This document shows positions 43,238-53,088 of a stretch of DNA of 64,000 nucleotides, in pieces. Each line of letters opens with the position of its first letter. Within the stretch, counting starts at the first letter, position 1. The notes under the pieces are model-generated. The model worked only from the letters and a program-made list of their open reading frames with translations. It did not search any database and had not been told where the DNA came from. The stretch is from Arthrobacter livingstonensis. GTDB taxonomy: Bacteria > Actinomycetota > Actinomycetes > Actinomycetales > Micrococcaceae. The stretch covers positions 39,263-103,262 of the forward strand of contig NZ_QJVD01000019.1 in NCBI RefSeq assembly GCF_003219815.1, given 5' to 3'. The position numbers and the translations under genes were made by a program.

Positions 43238-45661
43238 CTATGCGGTGGCCAGCAACAATTCTGAGAGGGCGCCCAGAAGTGTGGGCTCCAGTTCCATGGC
43301 TTGCAAGTGACTCATAAGAACGCTAACACTAGCGGTGGTGCTGAGCTTTTTGAAAATGACTTCTTTGACCCCAAAGTCGATCTGCGCATCGGCAAGAAGT
43401 TCAAAGCACCGCTTGATGACGTCGTTGCGGGCCAGCTTCATCTGAGCTTCAGCAGTGATCTTCAATTCAGCCAGCACGGATACGTTCTCAAACTCAAGCG
43501 TTGCGGTGTTGGCCGCGGCATCGTATCTGCTGGTAAATTCGGCCGGCTGGCCACCTATGGTGGCTTTCAACTGCATGTCCACCGCAAAACCAACGAAGAC
43601 GATGTCAAAGCTCCTTCGAGCAGGTAGATGGTACAGCTCCCCTAGCGCTGCTGCAATAGTGAACGTGCCCTCGTCCCAATTCAGCAGGAGGGAAGTCCGG
43701 GCAACTCCGGCACCGGTGCCTCGATCGTCGTCGTCCTCAGCAAGTTCAAACATCCCTGACGCCCCGGCAAAGACCCTCAGTTCCAGATGGCCGGGGTTCG
43801 CTGTCCTATTGGTCAGATCATCGGCATGCACCATCGGAATGATGGCGCCTGCCTTGGCGAGAACGGGGATTTGGTGCAGGGGCCGGTAGAGATTCATGGT
43901 GCGATCACCTTGATAAACCAGGCCGGTAAAGAAGTCAATCCAGGTCCCCTCAGGAAGCCACGTCTTTACTTGGCCTAGCCGCGTTTTTGTCTCGACAGGA
44001 GTCGTAATGGGCGCAACCATCAGCTCGGTTCCAAAGCTGTATTGGTTGGGCACAGTATAGGCAGCTGGCTCTTCCGGATGCCCATAGTACATCGGTTCCA
44101 CCAATGGCAGTCCCTCTTTACTGGCCCGATGGTTCATGGTGTGAAGATAGGGAACCAGCCGGTGCCGGAGCCGCAGGAGGTCCCCCATCACGCCCTCCTC
44201 AACCGAAGGATAGTTCCACGGTTCCTTACCGGTAAATGGGCTGGACCCGCTGTGCAGGCGCATGATGGGTGAGAAGACACCAAACTGTAGCCACCGAACC
44301 GCTAGTTCGTTATCCCGGTATCCGTCCATGTGTCCACCAATGTCGTGGCTCCACCAGCCATAGCCGATGTTCGACGCCGTTGCAGTGAAGTAGGGCTGGA
44401 AGTTCAATGACGCCCACGTGACGATGGTGTCCCCAGAGAAGCCAACGGGGTATCGGTGGCTTCCGGGTCCTGCATAGCGCGAGAACGTCAGGGGGAGCTT
44501 CCCGTCCCTGCCGCTGTCAAGGAAGTGGAGGTGGTTAATCACCCAGAGCGGGTCCATCCCAGCGATCTTGGAATGACTTCCGGATTGCCAATCCAACCAC
44601 CAAAAGTCGACCCCGCTCGCCTCCAGAGGGTGGTTCACATGTTCAAAATAGGCAGCCAGAAACGCGGGATTGGTGACATCGAAGGCGATGGGGTCTTCAG
44701 AACTCGGGTCCATCCCAAGTTTCTTGGCCATCTCTTCATAGACGTCTTCATGGGCGCGCACACCTTCAGCCGGGTGAACATTGAGCGTCAGCCGTAGACC
44801 CCTATCGTGGAGCCAAGCAGCAAATTCCTTGGGGTCGGGAAAGAGGTCCGTGTCCCAGGTGTAGCCCGTCCAGCCGCTGCCATATTTCGGATCGATGTCG
44901 ACAAGGTGCCAGTCCATGTCCACGACCGCTACGGAAAACGGGATCTTCTCCGTGGCGAACCGCTCCATCAAGGCTTTGTAACCATCGGCGGTGTAGCGGT
45001 GGTAGCGGCTCCACCAGTTGCCGAGCGCGAACCTCGGAAGAAGAGGGGTGTTGCCCGTAAGACGGTAAAAGTCCTGCAGGCACTCTCGATAGCCTCGCCC
45101 GTAGCCAAAGAAATACAGGTCCGTACCATCAGCGATCCGTGAGGCGAACCAGCCATCTTCGATCAGCAGTGACGTGCTGTCATCCACCGTGGAATATCCG
45201 TTGCGTGACATGAGCCCTGGTTCCAGCTCAATGGCTCCGTCCACTTCGTCAAGGGTTCGCGCGGTACCACCTAAATTCTCACCGGTCTCCGAGAAGCGCC
45301 AAAGACTGTGGTAAGCGCTGAGGTTTCCTTTCACTTGGATGGTGAGCCCCTGTGGCGAAAATGGCTGCTTGTCGTAGTTCAGGTGGAGGTGCTCGGTGAT
45401 GATTTGCAGTTGCTCGGGGGTGTCGATGACACGAAATTCCGGCGTGTCGAAGTTGCGATTAAGTGCGAGCTGGGAAGGCCGGTCTTCGAAGATGCCAACG
45501 GAGCTGTATTCCATCCGGATCATTCGCGATGTGAGAATCGTGAACCGGTACTCATTACCGGTGACGGTTTGGGCTGCAGCCGGAAGCGGATTGGTGGGAA
45601 GACATAAGTGGGCCGGCAAAGTGGTGGAGTCTAAGTGGAGCTGCTCAGCGGTCAGTGGCAT
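43238..45661 (-). CDS. Glycoside hydrolase family 31 alpha-glucosidase-like enzyme
   Basis: 807 residues from ATG at 45661 (AAGGA six bases upstream). N-terminal beta-domain, then a TIM barrel with nucleophile Asp357 in DFWWLDWQSG and acid/base Asp411 in GFSGDTIVTW, both in the GH31 consensus order. NWWSRYHRYTADGYKALMERF and WWSHDIGGHMDG are further family marks. A C-terminal extension of about 100 helical residues follows (from MKLARNDVIKRCFELLADAQ). There is no signal peptide, so it is cytoplasmic. It is the last gene of the importer operon whose regulator also faces the GH87 gene, so imported alpha-glucan oligosaccharides (for example nigerose-type) are the likely substrate. Confidence 0.92.
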   Translation of the reverse strand: MPLTAEQLHLDSTTLPAHLCLPTNPLPAAAQTVTGNEYRFTILTSRMIRMEYSSVGIFEDRPSQLALNRNFDTPEFRVIDTPEQLQIITEHLHLNYDKQPFSPQGLTIQVKGNLSAYHSLWRFSETGENLGGTARTLDEVDGAIELEPGLMSRNGYSTVDDSTSLLIEDGWFASRIADGTDLYFFGYGRGYRECLQDFYRLTGNTPLLPRFALGNWWSRYHRYTADGYKALMERFATEKIPFSVAVVDMDWHLVDIDPKYGSGWTGYTWDTDLFPDPKEFAAWLHDRGLRLTLNVHPAEGVRAHEDVYEEMAKKLGMDPSSEDPIAFDVTNPAFLAAYFEHVNHPLEASGVDFWWLDWQSGSHSKIAGMDPLWVINHLHFLDSGRDGKLPLTFSRYAGPGSHRYPVGFSGDTIVTWASLNFQPYFTATASNIGYGWWSHDIGGHMDGYRDNELAVRWLQFGVFSPIMRLHSGSSPFTGKEPWNYPSVEEGVMGDLLRLRHRLVPYLHTMNHRASKEGLPLVEPMYYGHPEEPAAYTVPNQYSFGTELMVAPITTPVETKTRLGQVKTWLPEGTWIDFFTGLVYQGDRTMNLYRPLHQIPVLAKAGAIIPMVHADDLTNRTANPGHLELRVFAGASGMFELAEDDDDRGTGAGVARTSLLLNWDEGTFTIAAALGELYHLPARRSFDIVFVGFAVDMQLKATIGGQPAEFTSRYDAAANTATLEFENVSVLAELKITAEAQMKLARNDVIKRCFELLADAQIDFGVKEVIFKKLSTTASVSVLMSHLQAMELEPTLLGALSELLLATA

Positions 45662-45701
45662 GGTAAATCCTTGGTTCGTGGAGATCATTGAATGTCGTTG
45701 G

Positions 45702-46520
45702 CTATTTCACTGCCGCGCTGGCCACTCCAGCGATGAAACGGCGCTGGAAGATGATGTAGACAACGATGACGGGCAGGATGGAAATGGTGGTGGCGGCAAA
45801 GAGTCCGCCGTAGTCAGTGCCGTACTGTCCGGCGAAGGTGGTGAGTCCAACGGCCAAAACTTGGTTGGCGTTGTCGTTGATCATGAGATAAGGCCAGAGG
45901 TAGTCATCCCAGACCCAGAGGAACTGGAAAATGGCCAATGCGGCGATGGCGTTAGTGGACATCGGCAGGACAATGCGGTGAAAAATGCGGATTTCGGAGG
46001 CGCCATCGATTCTGGCCGCTTCCAGTACTTCGTCGGGCACTGCGTGCATGTTCTGTCGCATCATGAAGATGCCGAATCCGCTGATCGCTGCTGGGACGAT
46101 GATGGACAAGTAGTTGTCTTGGAGGCCGGCGTCAACAAACATGGTGTATCGCGGAATGATCGTCACTGCCCAGGGAATCATCATGGTGCCCACGGTGAAA
46201 CCAAACAGCAGGCCTCGGCCCCTGAACTCGTACTTGGCGATGACAAATCCAGCCAAGGCCGAAGTGTAGAGGACGATGGCTGTGATGGTGACGGACAGGA
46301 AGACTGAGTTTCCAAAGAGCCGCAGAAAATCGAAGTTTTCCTGGATCGATAGAAAGTTCTCAAATGTCCACGATTGGGGCAGGAAATTTTGCTCGGCAGC
46401 GTTGATTTCCGAGTTCGGCTTGAATGCCGATAAAACCATCCATAGAAAAGGGAAGACAGTGACGATTCCGATCATCGCCAAGAGGGATGTCAGAACGCCT
46501 GATGCTATACGGGTACGCAC
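45702..46520 (-). CDS. Carbohydrate ABC transporter permease, MalG type (CUT1)
   Basis: 272 residues, six predicted membrane helices. The EAA loop reads EVLEAARIDGASEIRIF. It lies 2 bases behind the MalF-type gene and 40 bases before the GH31 gene. The N-terminus is short, and MRTRIASGV looks like a true start. Confidence 0.92.
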   Translation of the reverse strand: MRTRIASGVLTSLLAMIGIVTVFPFLWMVLSAFKPNSEINAAEQNFLPQSWTFENFLSIQENFDFLRLFGNSVFLSVTITAIVLYTSALAGFVIAKYEFRGRGLLFGFTVGTMMIPWAVTIIPRYTMFVDAGLQDNYLSIIVPAAISGFGIFMMRQNMHAVPDEVLEAARIDGASEIRIFHRIVLPMSTNAIAALAIFQFLWVWDDYLWPYLMINDNANQVLAVGLTTFAGQYGTDYGGLFAATTISILPVIVVYIIFQRRFIAGVASAAVK

Positions 46521-46522
46521 TT

Positions 46523-47479
46523 TTATCCTTCCAATGAATTCTTCCGGCCGGCCGAAAGCCGGAAGGAAATGAGGGTCAGGAGGGCAGTGAAAATCAGGAG
46601 GACGAAGGCAGCAGCCGAGGCATACCCGAAGTCATACTTAACGAACGCTTGTTCATAGATGAGATATGAAATCAGCTGTGTTGACGTTCCAGGACCGCCC
46701 TGAGTGAGTACCAAAACCTGCACGAAGGCCTGCAGGTAGGAGATGATCGAGGTGATCACCACGAAAACCGTCATAGGAGCCAACAAGGGCAGCGTGATGC
46801 TCCAAAACCGTTGCCAAGCATTTGCTCCGTCCACGGAGGCAGCTTCCAGCGCGTCTTCCGGAATCGAATGGAGGCCCGCCAGAAAGAGAATGACGGCGTA
46901 CCCGAAGTCTTTCCAAATGGTCATTCCGATAATGGATGGAAGAGCGAAATTCGGATCATACAGCCAGTTGATATCTAATCCGAAGAAGGTATTGATCGCT
47001 CCCGTCTGCGGGTTGTACATCATCTGCCAGATGTAGGCCACTGCCACCAATGGCGTGACCGTGGGCATGTAGAAGATGGTTCGAAAGATTGCCTTGCCAC
47101 GGGTCAGGTTCGAGAAGATGGCCACGGCAATCGCAAGACCCAGAGCGACCCGAAAGAAGATCACCACAACGGAGAACACTCCAGTGCGGAGCAGCGAACT
47201 CCAGAATTCCCCCGATGAGAGTAGATCGGTGTAATTTTCCAAGCCGATGAAGTCGAAGGCGCCGCTCAATGGGTTCCAATAATGGAAGGAGCCAACAAAG
47301 GCTAGCCCAATGGGATAGGCCGTCAGTAGGAGCAGAGAAGCCCCGATCACGATGATGACTGTATTCCGCAAGGTGCGTTCACCGGCATTGCCTCGCTTCC
47401 TACTGCGTGGCTTTCGCGGGATTACATTGTTTTTTTCCGGTGGTCTCTTGTCGGCCTTGGGCCGTGTTGTAAGCGTCAT
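46523..47479 (-). CDS. Carbohydrate ABC transporter permease, MalF type (CUT1)
   Basis: 318 residues with a 35-residue Lys/Arg-rich cytoplasmic leader and six predicted membrane helices. The EAA loop reads DALEAASVDGANAWQRF. A GC-rich hairpin in the 60-bp gap to the upstream binding-protein gene probably lowers permease expression relative to the binding protein, a common arrangement. Confidence 0.92.
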   Translation of the reverse strand: MTLTTRPKADKRPPEKNNVIPRKPRSRKRGNAGERTLRNTVIIVIGASLLLLTAYPIGLAFVGSFHYWNPLSGAFDFIGLENYTDLLSSGEFWSSLLRTGVFSVVVIFFRVALGLAIAVAIFSNLTRGKAIFRTIFYMPTVTPLVAVAYIWQMMYNPQTGAINTFFGLDINWLYDPNFALPSIIGMTIWKDFGYAVILFLAGLHSIPEDALEAASVDGANAWQRFWSITLPLLAPMTVFVVITSIISYLQAFVQVLVLTQGGPGTSTQLISYLIYEQAFVKYDFGYASAAAFVLLIFTALLTLISFRLSAGRKNSLEG

Positions 47480-47489
47480 GGATACTCAG

Positions 47490-47513
47490 GGGCCCCCACA
47501 TCCGTGGGGACCC
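47490..47513 (-). terminator. Intercistronic hairpin between binding-protein and permease genes
   Basis: CCCCAC (47494-47499) pairs with GTGGGG (47504-47509), extended by outer G:C pairs. It has no T run and probably acts as an attenuator or mRNA 3'-end stabiliser for the upstream gene. Confidence 0.5.
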
Positions 47514-47539
47514 CCTCTCCCTTCAATCCGTGGTTAGGG

Positions 47540-48904
47540 CTACCGGGGGCTCGGCGCGTAATGGGCGTAGCCGGGTTCAGCCGAGGTGAATCCGGACTTT
47601 GCCAGGTCTGAGGCAATGGTCTTCTGAGCACCGGCGATGGCACTCTTGGGATCAACCCCGTTGTAGACCACGTCTTCCCACGCTTTGGTGATTGACGTCT
47701 CGAACGTTGCAGGCATCGGGCCAGGCCAGATGTAGCGATCCAACGACCCAAGCGCTTGCACAACAGGATTAGCGGCGATATCGGGGTCATCGGCGAGGAC
47801 CTTGTAGGACGGTGCCAGGGAGTAGTTCAACACCAAATTCTTCATGTCTTCTTTGTCGGTCAGGAAAAAGTTCATGAAATCCTGCGCTATTGCCTTTTGG
47901 GCTTCATCCGCGCCAGCATTGATACCGGGAGTAGATTCGCCGTTGTAGCGGTCAAAGGCGTACGGGGTCTCGTTGGCATCGGGAACCGGCGTTTGGAAAG
48001 TTCCGTAGTCAATGCTCGGGTAGTTCTTGTCCAAAGTTCCGTGCAGGTGACCCCATTCGTAGATCATGGCGCTTTGCCCCTTGCCGAAGCTCTCTATGGC
48101 CTTGGGGCCGAAGTCCTTCGAACCGACCTTGTCTACGTTGTAGAGGTCAAGAAAGTACTGCATATTTTGCAATGTTCCGGGGTTATCCAGAGCCGGCGTC
48201 ACTGCGTCTTCAGCCATCAGGTTGTAGCCATTCTGATACTGCAGGAAGCCAAGTGAGTTGTAGGCGGCATTGAAGTTGAACCCGGCCTGCTTGATGGTGT
48301 CGCCGTCCCGCTTGGTCAGTTTCTGGGCGATGCCTCGGAAATCTTCCCAGTTCTTCGGATAGTCTTTCTCCGTGAGACCGGCCTCGGCCCACATCGCCTT
48401 GTTGTACCAAATAAGACCAGTCATGATTCCGTAGTCAATGTACTTGACCTTCTCATCCACAACGTGGGCAGCAGCTCCGTTGTAATCCTTCTCCAAAGCA
48501 GCCAAGTCGACGTCGTAGGACTCCAAGTAGGGGCTCAACGTAGCGTCATAAGAGTTATGAATATTGAACAGGGCGGGCCCCTTGCCTGACTGGAGCTGCA
48601 AAGGAAGTTTGGTCCAGTACGCCTCCCACGGCTGGTTTACCGTCTTGATGGTCACATTCGGGTGCAGCTCTTGGTAGGAATCTGCGAATGCCTGGAACTG
48701 CTTATCGCCGTCCCACATCCACCACTCCAGTTCGATGGGCTTGCCGTCGTTGACAAGTTTGTTCGGGTCATAGGTCAGATTCGTACCCTGTATAGGCTGT
48801 CCTGACGGTGCCTTCTCCACAGTGGTTCCAGCCCCTCCCCCTCCGCAGCCGGTTAAGAGCACGGCAGCCGCTCCTAGCGATGCAATTGCACGCATAATTT
48901 TCAT
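47540..48904 (-). CDS. Sugar-binding lipoprotein of ABC importer
   Basis: 454 residues. Signal peptide with lipobox LLTGC at about residues 16-20, then a Gly/Ser linker and a family 1 binding protein (ELEWWMWDGDKQFQAFADSY; PALFNIHNSYDATL; MIYEWGHLHGTL). It opens the operon binding protein-MalF-MalG-GH31. A palindromic LacI-type operator lies 63 bases upstream, shared in core sequence with the site before the GH87 gene. Likely ligand: oligosaccharides released by the GH87 enzyme. Confidence 0.92.
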   Translation of the reverse strand: MKIMRAIASLGAAAVLLTGCGGGGAGTTVEKAPSGQPIQGTNLTYDPNKLVNDGKPIELEWWMWDGDKQFQAFADSYQELHPNVTIKTVNQPWEAYWTKLPLQLQSGKGPALFNIHNSYDATLSPYLESYDVDLAALEKDYNGAAAHVVDEKVKYIDYGIMTGLIWYNKAMWAEAGLTEKDYPKNWEDFRGIAQKLTKRDGDTIKQAGFNFNAAYNSLGFLQYQNGYNLMAEDAVTPALDNPGTLQNMQYFLDLYNVDKVGSKDFGPKAIESFGKGQSAMIYEWGHLHGTLDKNYPSIDYGTFQTPVPDANETPYAFDRYNGESTPGINAGADEAQKAIAQDFMNFFLTDKEDMKNLVLNYSLAPSYKVLADDPDIAANPVVQALGSLDRYIWPGPMPATFETSITKAWEDVVYNGVDPKSAIAGAQKTIASDLAKSGFTSAEPGYAHYAPSPR

Positions 48905-48966
48905 GCTGAACCTCCTTGTTCGTGATGTCTCAAACGAATGGTCTAGTTGAGCGCTAAACCTAGCCT

Positions 48967-48984
48967 GAGTATAACGATAAACTC
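48967..48984. promoter_or_regulatory. LacI-type operator before the GH31 importer operon
   Basis: GAGTATAACGATAAACTC is an 18-bp palindrome centred on CG. The core TATAACGNTAAA recurs at 50394, before the GH87 gene. Confidence 0.75.
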
Positions 48985-49159
48985 AAGGGCGTTGTCAAGA
49001 GTTTTGTGTGGAATCTTTTCGGCACTTCTCCCCGACCCCGGCACACGAGCGAAGACTGCGGTCCACCTCGAGTCGGGTGCCCATATGCTCGAAGAGACGA
49101 TTACGAAAGGGCTCTAAGATGGAGGCAACTCAGATGACGTATGTAAGGAGGTGTGGTTC

Positions 49160-50182
49160 GTGGCAACTCTCAAAGACATAGCCAAAGAAGCCGAGGTCAC
49201 CGTCATGACGGTCTCGAACGTGATCAACGGCAAATTTGACAAAGTTTCCCCAGCGACCGTGGCTCGCGTGACCGAAATAGCACGAAGACTCGACTACGTG
49301 CCCAGCGCAACCGCCCGCAGCCTCGTAGCCAAATCATCCAGGCTAGTAGGCGTGCTACTCCCAGCCTCTGAGAGCGAAGGCATTTTTCTCAGCAGCCACA
49401 ATGTTGTCGTGATTGGAGTCATCGAGCGGTTGTTACGAGAAAAAGGATATTACCTGCTATTGCGCGGCATCTCCGCCGCCGATGGAGTCGCTGGCACGCT
49501 CAAGTCCTGGAACTTGGACGGGGCAATCCTGATCGGATTTCTGGACAGCGAAATTCAAAATTTGCGGGCTACTTTTGACACGCCTTTAGTGGTGCTGGAG
49601 AGCTATGCAACGCACGTAGACTTCATGACGGTGCGCCTCAATGACCGTGATGGTGGCTATCAAGCAACGAAATATCTGATTGGAAACGGTCATCGAAAGA
49701 TCGCTTTCGTGGGCACCCCTATGGCCGAACGCGGCGTGGACCGCGAACGCTACGAAGGATACCTGGCAGCCCTGCAGGAAGCTGGAATCACCGAAGAACC
49801 CACGGTCATACCGTGTCCAGCCGTCAGTCACGCCATGGGAGTGGAAGCCGGCATGCGGCTAGGCCAAAAATTCCCGGAAATAACCGCAGCGTTCGCCACC
49901 GCAGACCAATTGGCAGTGGGCCTCATTGAGGGCCTATATTCCGTCGGGCGCCAAGTCCCTGACGATGTATCGATAGTCGGCTTTGACGACTTGGAAATCG
50001 CCGCGACCGCCAGACCTCCCCTGACGACGATCACTCAGAACTTGAAGCAGAAGGCGGCCACCGCTGTCGATTTACTCCTCCACACCATTCAATCCAGCCT
50101 CGATCAACCACAGGAAACCGTTCTCGACGTAAAACTCATCGAGCGAAAATCGGTGCGCAACCTAAATCCAGTTGTTCCGTAA
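49160..50182 (+). CDS. LacI-family transcriptional regulator
   Basis: 340 residues from a GTG at 49160, placed eight bases after AAGGAGG; the frame is open to 49151, inside that ribosome site. Helix-turn-helix ATLKDIAKEAEVTVMTVSNV, hinge RLDYVPSATARSLVAKSS, and the sugar-binding domain (VGVLLPASESEGIF; AAFATADQLAVGLIEGLYSV; VSIVGFDDLEIAATARPPLT). It lies between the importer operon and the GH87 gene, whose upstream regions share an operator, so it is their likely repressor. Confidence 0.93.
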   Translation: MATLKDIAKEAEVTVMTVSNVINGKFDKVSPATVARVTEIARRLDYVPSATARSLVAKSSRLVGVLLPASESEGIFLSSHNVVVIGVIERLLREKGYYLLLRGISAADGVAGTLKSWNLDGAILIGFLDSEIQNLRATFDTPLVVLESYATHVDFMTVRLNDRDGGYQATKYLIGNGHRKIAFVGTPMAERGVDRERYEGYLAALQEAGITEEPTVIPCPAVSHAMGVEAGMRLGQKFPEITAAFATADQLAVGLIEGLYSVGRQVPDDVSIVGFDDLEIAATARPPLTTITQNLKQKAATAVDLLLHTIQSSLDQPQETVLDVKLIERKSVRNLNPVVP

Positions 50183-50495
50183 CAAGGTGGATTATCTGGG
50201 CGAGAATCGAATTGTGTAGAACCGACCCCTCTCCCATGAGGCACTCACCTCCGCCCAAAGAATCTCCGCTATCTGGAAATCACCCACCGTCACTCGAACC
50301 ACACTGTCAAGCCGAAGGTATCCGAAAGGACTGGGCGGTGGCCGCAGGAGCATTCACCTTTAGGGACCATTGACCGGTCTCATTAGGCTGAGGTATAACG
50401 TTAAAGTACATTGGCCACTTTCACTTCCCGGCCGATATTTTGCTGATTCGTGTGGTCCGCCGGATCCAGTCAGCTCATGACGAGGAGAAACTACG
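50183..50495. other. Promoter region of the GH87 gene
   Basis: 313 bases without a gene. It contains the LacI-type operator at 50393-50406 and, just before the start codon, GAGGAGAAAC as ribosome site. Confidence 0.5.
50393..50406. promoter_or_regulatory. LacI-type operator before the GH87 gene
   Basis: GTATAACGTTAAAG matches 12 of 14 bases of the corresponding part of the palindrome at 48967-48984. It lies 90 bases before the start codon. Confidence 0.7.
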
Positions 50496-52976
50496 ATGAC
50501 GTGGAGTATACGTAAGGCGGTGCCGGCAGCATTGCTTACAGCCCTCTTGGCAGCCGGAACAGCCCAAGCCGGGGTGCAACCCGCTCAAGCCCAGGGAACC
50601 GGGCAAATTAGCCATGCAGGCAATCAGGGGGTCGGCGCCAACGTACCTTTCTTGGAGTACGAGGCTGAGGCGGCAAAGACGAACGGAACGATCATTGGCC
50701 CGGATCGTGCCTACGGCACCATCGCGGCAGAATCTGTTGGCCGAAGTGCCGTCAGGATTGAAGGCAGCGGACAGTTCGTGGAATTTACTCTCAAGAAGGC
50801 AGCCAATGCGTTAAACCTGCGGTACAGCATTCCAGACTCCGATGACGGCCAAGGATTGGATGCCACTCTGGGCATCCTCATCGACGGCAAGCCAACAGCC
50901 TCGATGCCTCTCACCTCACGATATTCGTGGTTCTACGGCCAATTCCCGTGGACAAACAACCCTGAGGACGGTGGCCGCCGACATATGTATGACGACAGCC
51001 GCATCATGTTCGGATCGACCCTTGCAGCAGGGACGAAAGTCAGACTCCAGATCGGAGAAGCCGACACCGCACCCTGGTACGTCATCGACGTCGCAGATTT
51101 CGAGAACGTACCGGCTCCCGCGACAGCCCCGAAAAAAGCACTTTCCGTCCTTGACTACGGTGCCGACCCGACCGGAACGCTGGATTCCTCTGACGCCATC
51201 CAGGCCGCGATTGACGCGGCTTCGAGGACCAAACGGACACTGTGGATACCTGAGGGAAGCTTCACAGTCACCCGTCATCTTATTGTTGACAAAGTTACAG
51301 TCAAAGGGGCGGGGCCTTGGTACAGCGTGCTCCATGGCGACGGCGTCGGCGTCTATGGGAAGCCCACTCCAACGCCCAGCACCGACGTCCACATTTCCGA
51401 CTTTGCTATTTTCGGTCAAGTTAAGAACCGCGACGATAATGCCCAGCTCAATGCCATAGGCGGCGCTTTGGCCAACTCCACGGTCGATAATATCTGGATG
51501 CAGCACACAAAAGTCGGCGTCTGGGTCACGGGTCCATTTTCCAACCTGCAGATGTCCCGGCTTCGTATCTTGGACCAGACCGCTGATGGCATGAATTTCC
51601 ATCAAGGAGTCACCAACTCGTCCGTCACAAATTCCTACGTCAGAAACACCGGAGACGATGGACTGGCTATGTGGTCGCAAAATCATGCTGATGTCAACAA
51701 CACATTCAAGCACAACACCGTCAAAGTACCTGTGCTGGCCAACAACATCGCTATCTACGGCGGTAGTAACATCAGGGTCACCAAGAATCTCGTAACGGAT
51801 ACCCTCACCCAAGGCGGCGGTATCCAAATCGCCAATAGATTCGGTGCGGTACCCCTCGCTGGCACCACCACCGTAGAAGGTAATGAACTACTCCGGACCG
51901 GATCCCTGGACCTGTTTTCACACATCGGCAACGGCGCATTATGGTTCTGGGCTGGCGACGGACCCATGTCCGGAACCGTCAACGTCAGGAACAACACCAT
52001 TAGCGACAGCTCCTACGAAGCCATCCACTTCTCCGGCAATCCCATCACTGGCGTCACCTTCGAGAAGAACACCATCAACATGACCGGAACTTTCGGCTTC
52101 CAACTGAATACTTCCGGGTCTGCGACGGTTCGAAAAACAACCGCGACAGGGCTCGGAGCAACAGGGATCTATGACTGTAATTCAGGATTCAGCCTCAAAA
52201 GCGAGAAGAAAAATGCAGGCTGGTCCGGAACCAGCTGCGGCTATCCTGTCCCTGGGCCGCTGAAGCTGAGCGCGGAGAACTTGGAATTCGGTCGCCAGAT
52301 ATTGGGCACCAGCAGTGAGCCGCAGATCGTCACCATCACCAACGACAGCACGACTGCACAGCCCATCGAATCAATCACCACCACCGGCAACTTCGACCTC
52401 ACCGACACTTGCGGCACTGAACTGGCATCCGGAGACTCTTGCACTGCCTCGGTTTCCTTCACACCCACCAAAAGTGGTGAGAAAAGCGGAGCTCTGACCA
52501 TTTCCGACGGTTCCCCTGCAGGTCGATACCAGACCTATCTCAAGGGCCTCCCGCAAGGTACTGATGGGAATCTTGCCGCCTACCGACCAGCCACTGCAAC
52601 CAGTGAAAACAGCTGTTGCACGGCTGCCGGCACAACCGATTCGAATCCCGACACATATTGGGAAAGCGCCACCAATGTGTTCCCCCAGTCGCTGTCCGTA
52701 GACCTCGAAGAAGCAATACCGGTCTCGAAGGTAGTCCTGAAGACCAACATTACCTGGGGCGCCCGGATGCAATCCTTCGAACTTCTTGCAAGTAACGACG
52801 GGGTTAACTACACAACGATCAAACCTGTTGCTGATTATGTCTTTGACCCGACGCTGAACAACAATGCCGTCAGCATCGACTTGCCGACGAACGCACAGTA
52901 TCGATTCTTCCAGGTGAAAGTCACTGGCAATACCGGCTGGCCCGCTGCCCAAATCGCAGAGTTCGAAGCTTACTAA
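50496..52976 (+). CDS. Secreted GH87-type alpha-1,3-glucanase/mycodextranase
   Basis: 826 residues: Sec signal peptide (about 1-25, ending AQA), CBM6-like domain (about 50-205, YEAEAAKTNG...), right-handed beta-helix catalytic domain (about 215-590), choice-of-anchor/ASPM-type domain (about 590-690), and C-terminal F5/8 type C-like domain. The barrel opens with VLDYGADPTGTLDSSDAIQA, as in GH87 enzymes. Asp364 (TADGMNF) and Asp387-Asp388 (NTGDDGLAM) have the spacing of the three aspartates reported as catalytic in GH87 mutanases. It should cleave alpha-1,3-glucan or nigeran outside the cell, as in fungal walls or dental-type mutan. The GH87 assignment is strong; mutan versus nigeran is open. 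Confidence 0.88.
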   Translation: MTWSIRKAVPAALLTALLAAGTAQAGVQPAQAQGTGQISHAGNQGVGANVPFLEYEAEAAKTNGTIIGPDRAYGTIAAESVGRSAVRIEGSGQFVEFTLKKAANALNLRYSIPDSDDGQGLDATLGILIDGKPTASMPLTSRYSWFYGQFPWTNNPEDGGRRHMYDDSRIMFGSTLAAGTKVRLQIGEADTAPWYVIDVADFENVPAPATAPKKALSVLDYGADPTGTLDSSDAIQAAIDAASRTKRTLWIPEGSFTVTRHLIVDKVTVKGAGPWYSVLHGDGVGVYGKPTPTPSTDVHISDFAIFGQVKNRDDNAQLNAIGGALANSTVDNIWMQHTKVGVWVTGPFSNLQMSRLRILDQTADGMNFHQGVTNSSVTNSYVRNTGDDGLAMWSQNHADVNNTFKHNTVKVPVLANNIAIYGGSNIRVTKNLVTDTLTQGGGIQIANRFGAVPLAGTTTVEGNELLRTGSLDLFSHIGNGALWFWAGDGPMSGTVNVRNNTISDSSYEAIHFSGNPITGVTFEKNTINMTGTFGFQLNTSGSATVRKTTATGLGATGIYDCNSGFSLKSEKKNAGWSGTSCGYPVPGPLKLSAENLEFGRQILGTSSEPQIVTITNDSTTAQPIESITTTGNFDLTDTCGTELASGDSCTASVSFTPTKSGEKSGALTISDGSPAGRYQTYLKGLPQGTDGNLAAYRPATATSENSCCTAAGTTDSNPDTYWESATNVFPQSLSVDLEEAIPVSKVVLKTNITWGARMQSFELLASNDGVNYTTIKPVADYVFDPTLNNNAVSIDLPTNAQYRFFQVKVTGNTGWPAAQIAEFEAY

Positions 52977-53006
52977 GAGAAAGCGTCAGCCTGCTTCAGA
53001 AACCCG

Positions 53007-53046
53007 GGGCATCCCAGCTGTTCAACTCGACAGATGGGATGCCCCA
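53007..53046 (+). terminator. Hairpin after the GH87 gene
   Basis: GGGGCATCCCA (53007-53017) and TGGGATGCCCC (53036-53046) form a perfect 11-bp stem, followed by ATTCTCTC. It separates the GH87 gene from the glucokinase gene. Confidence 0.7.
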
Positions 53047-53088
53047 TTCTCTCAAGCTCCCTCCCGGCGTCCCCTCCGGGATCGATTA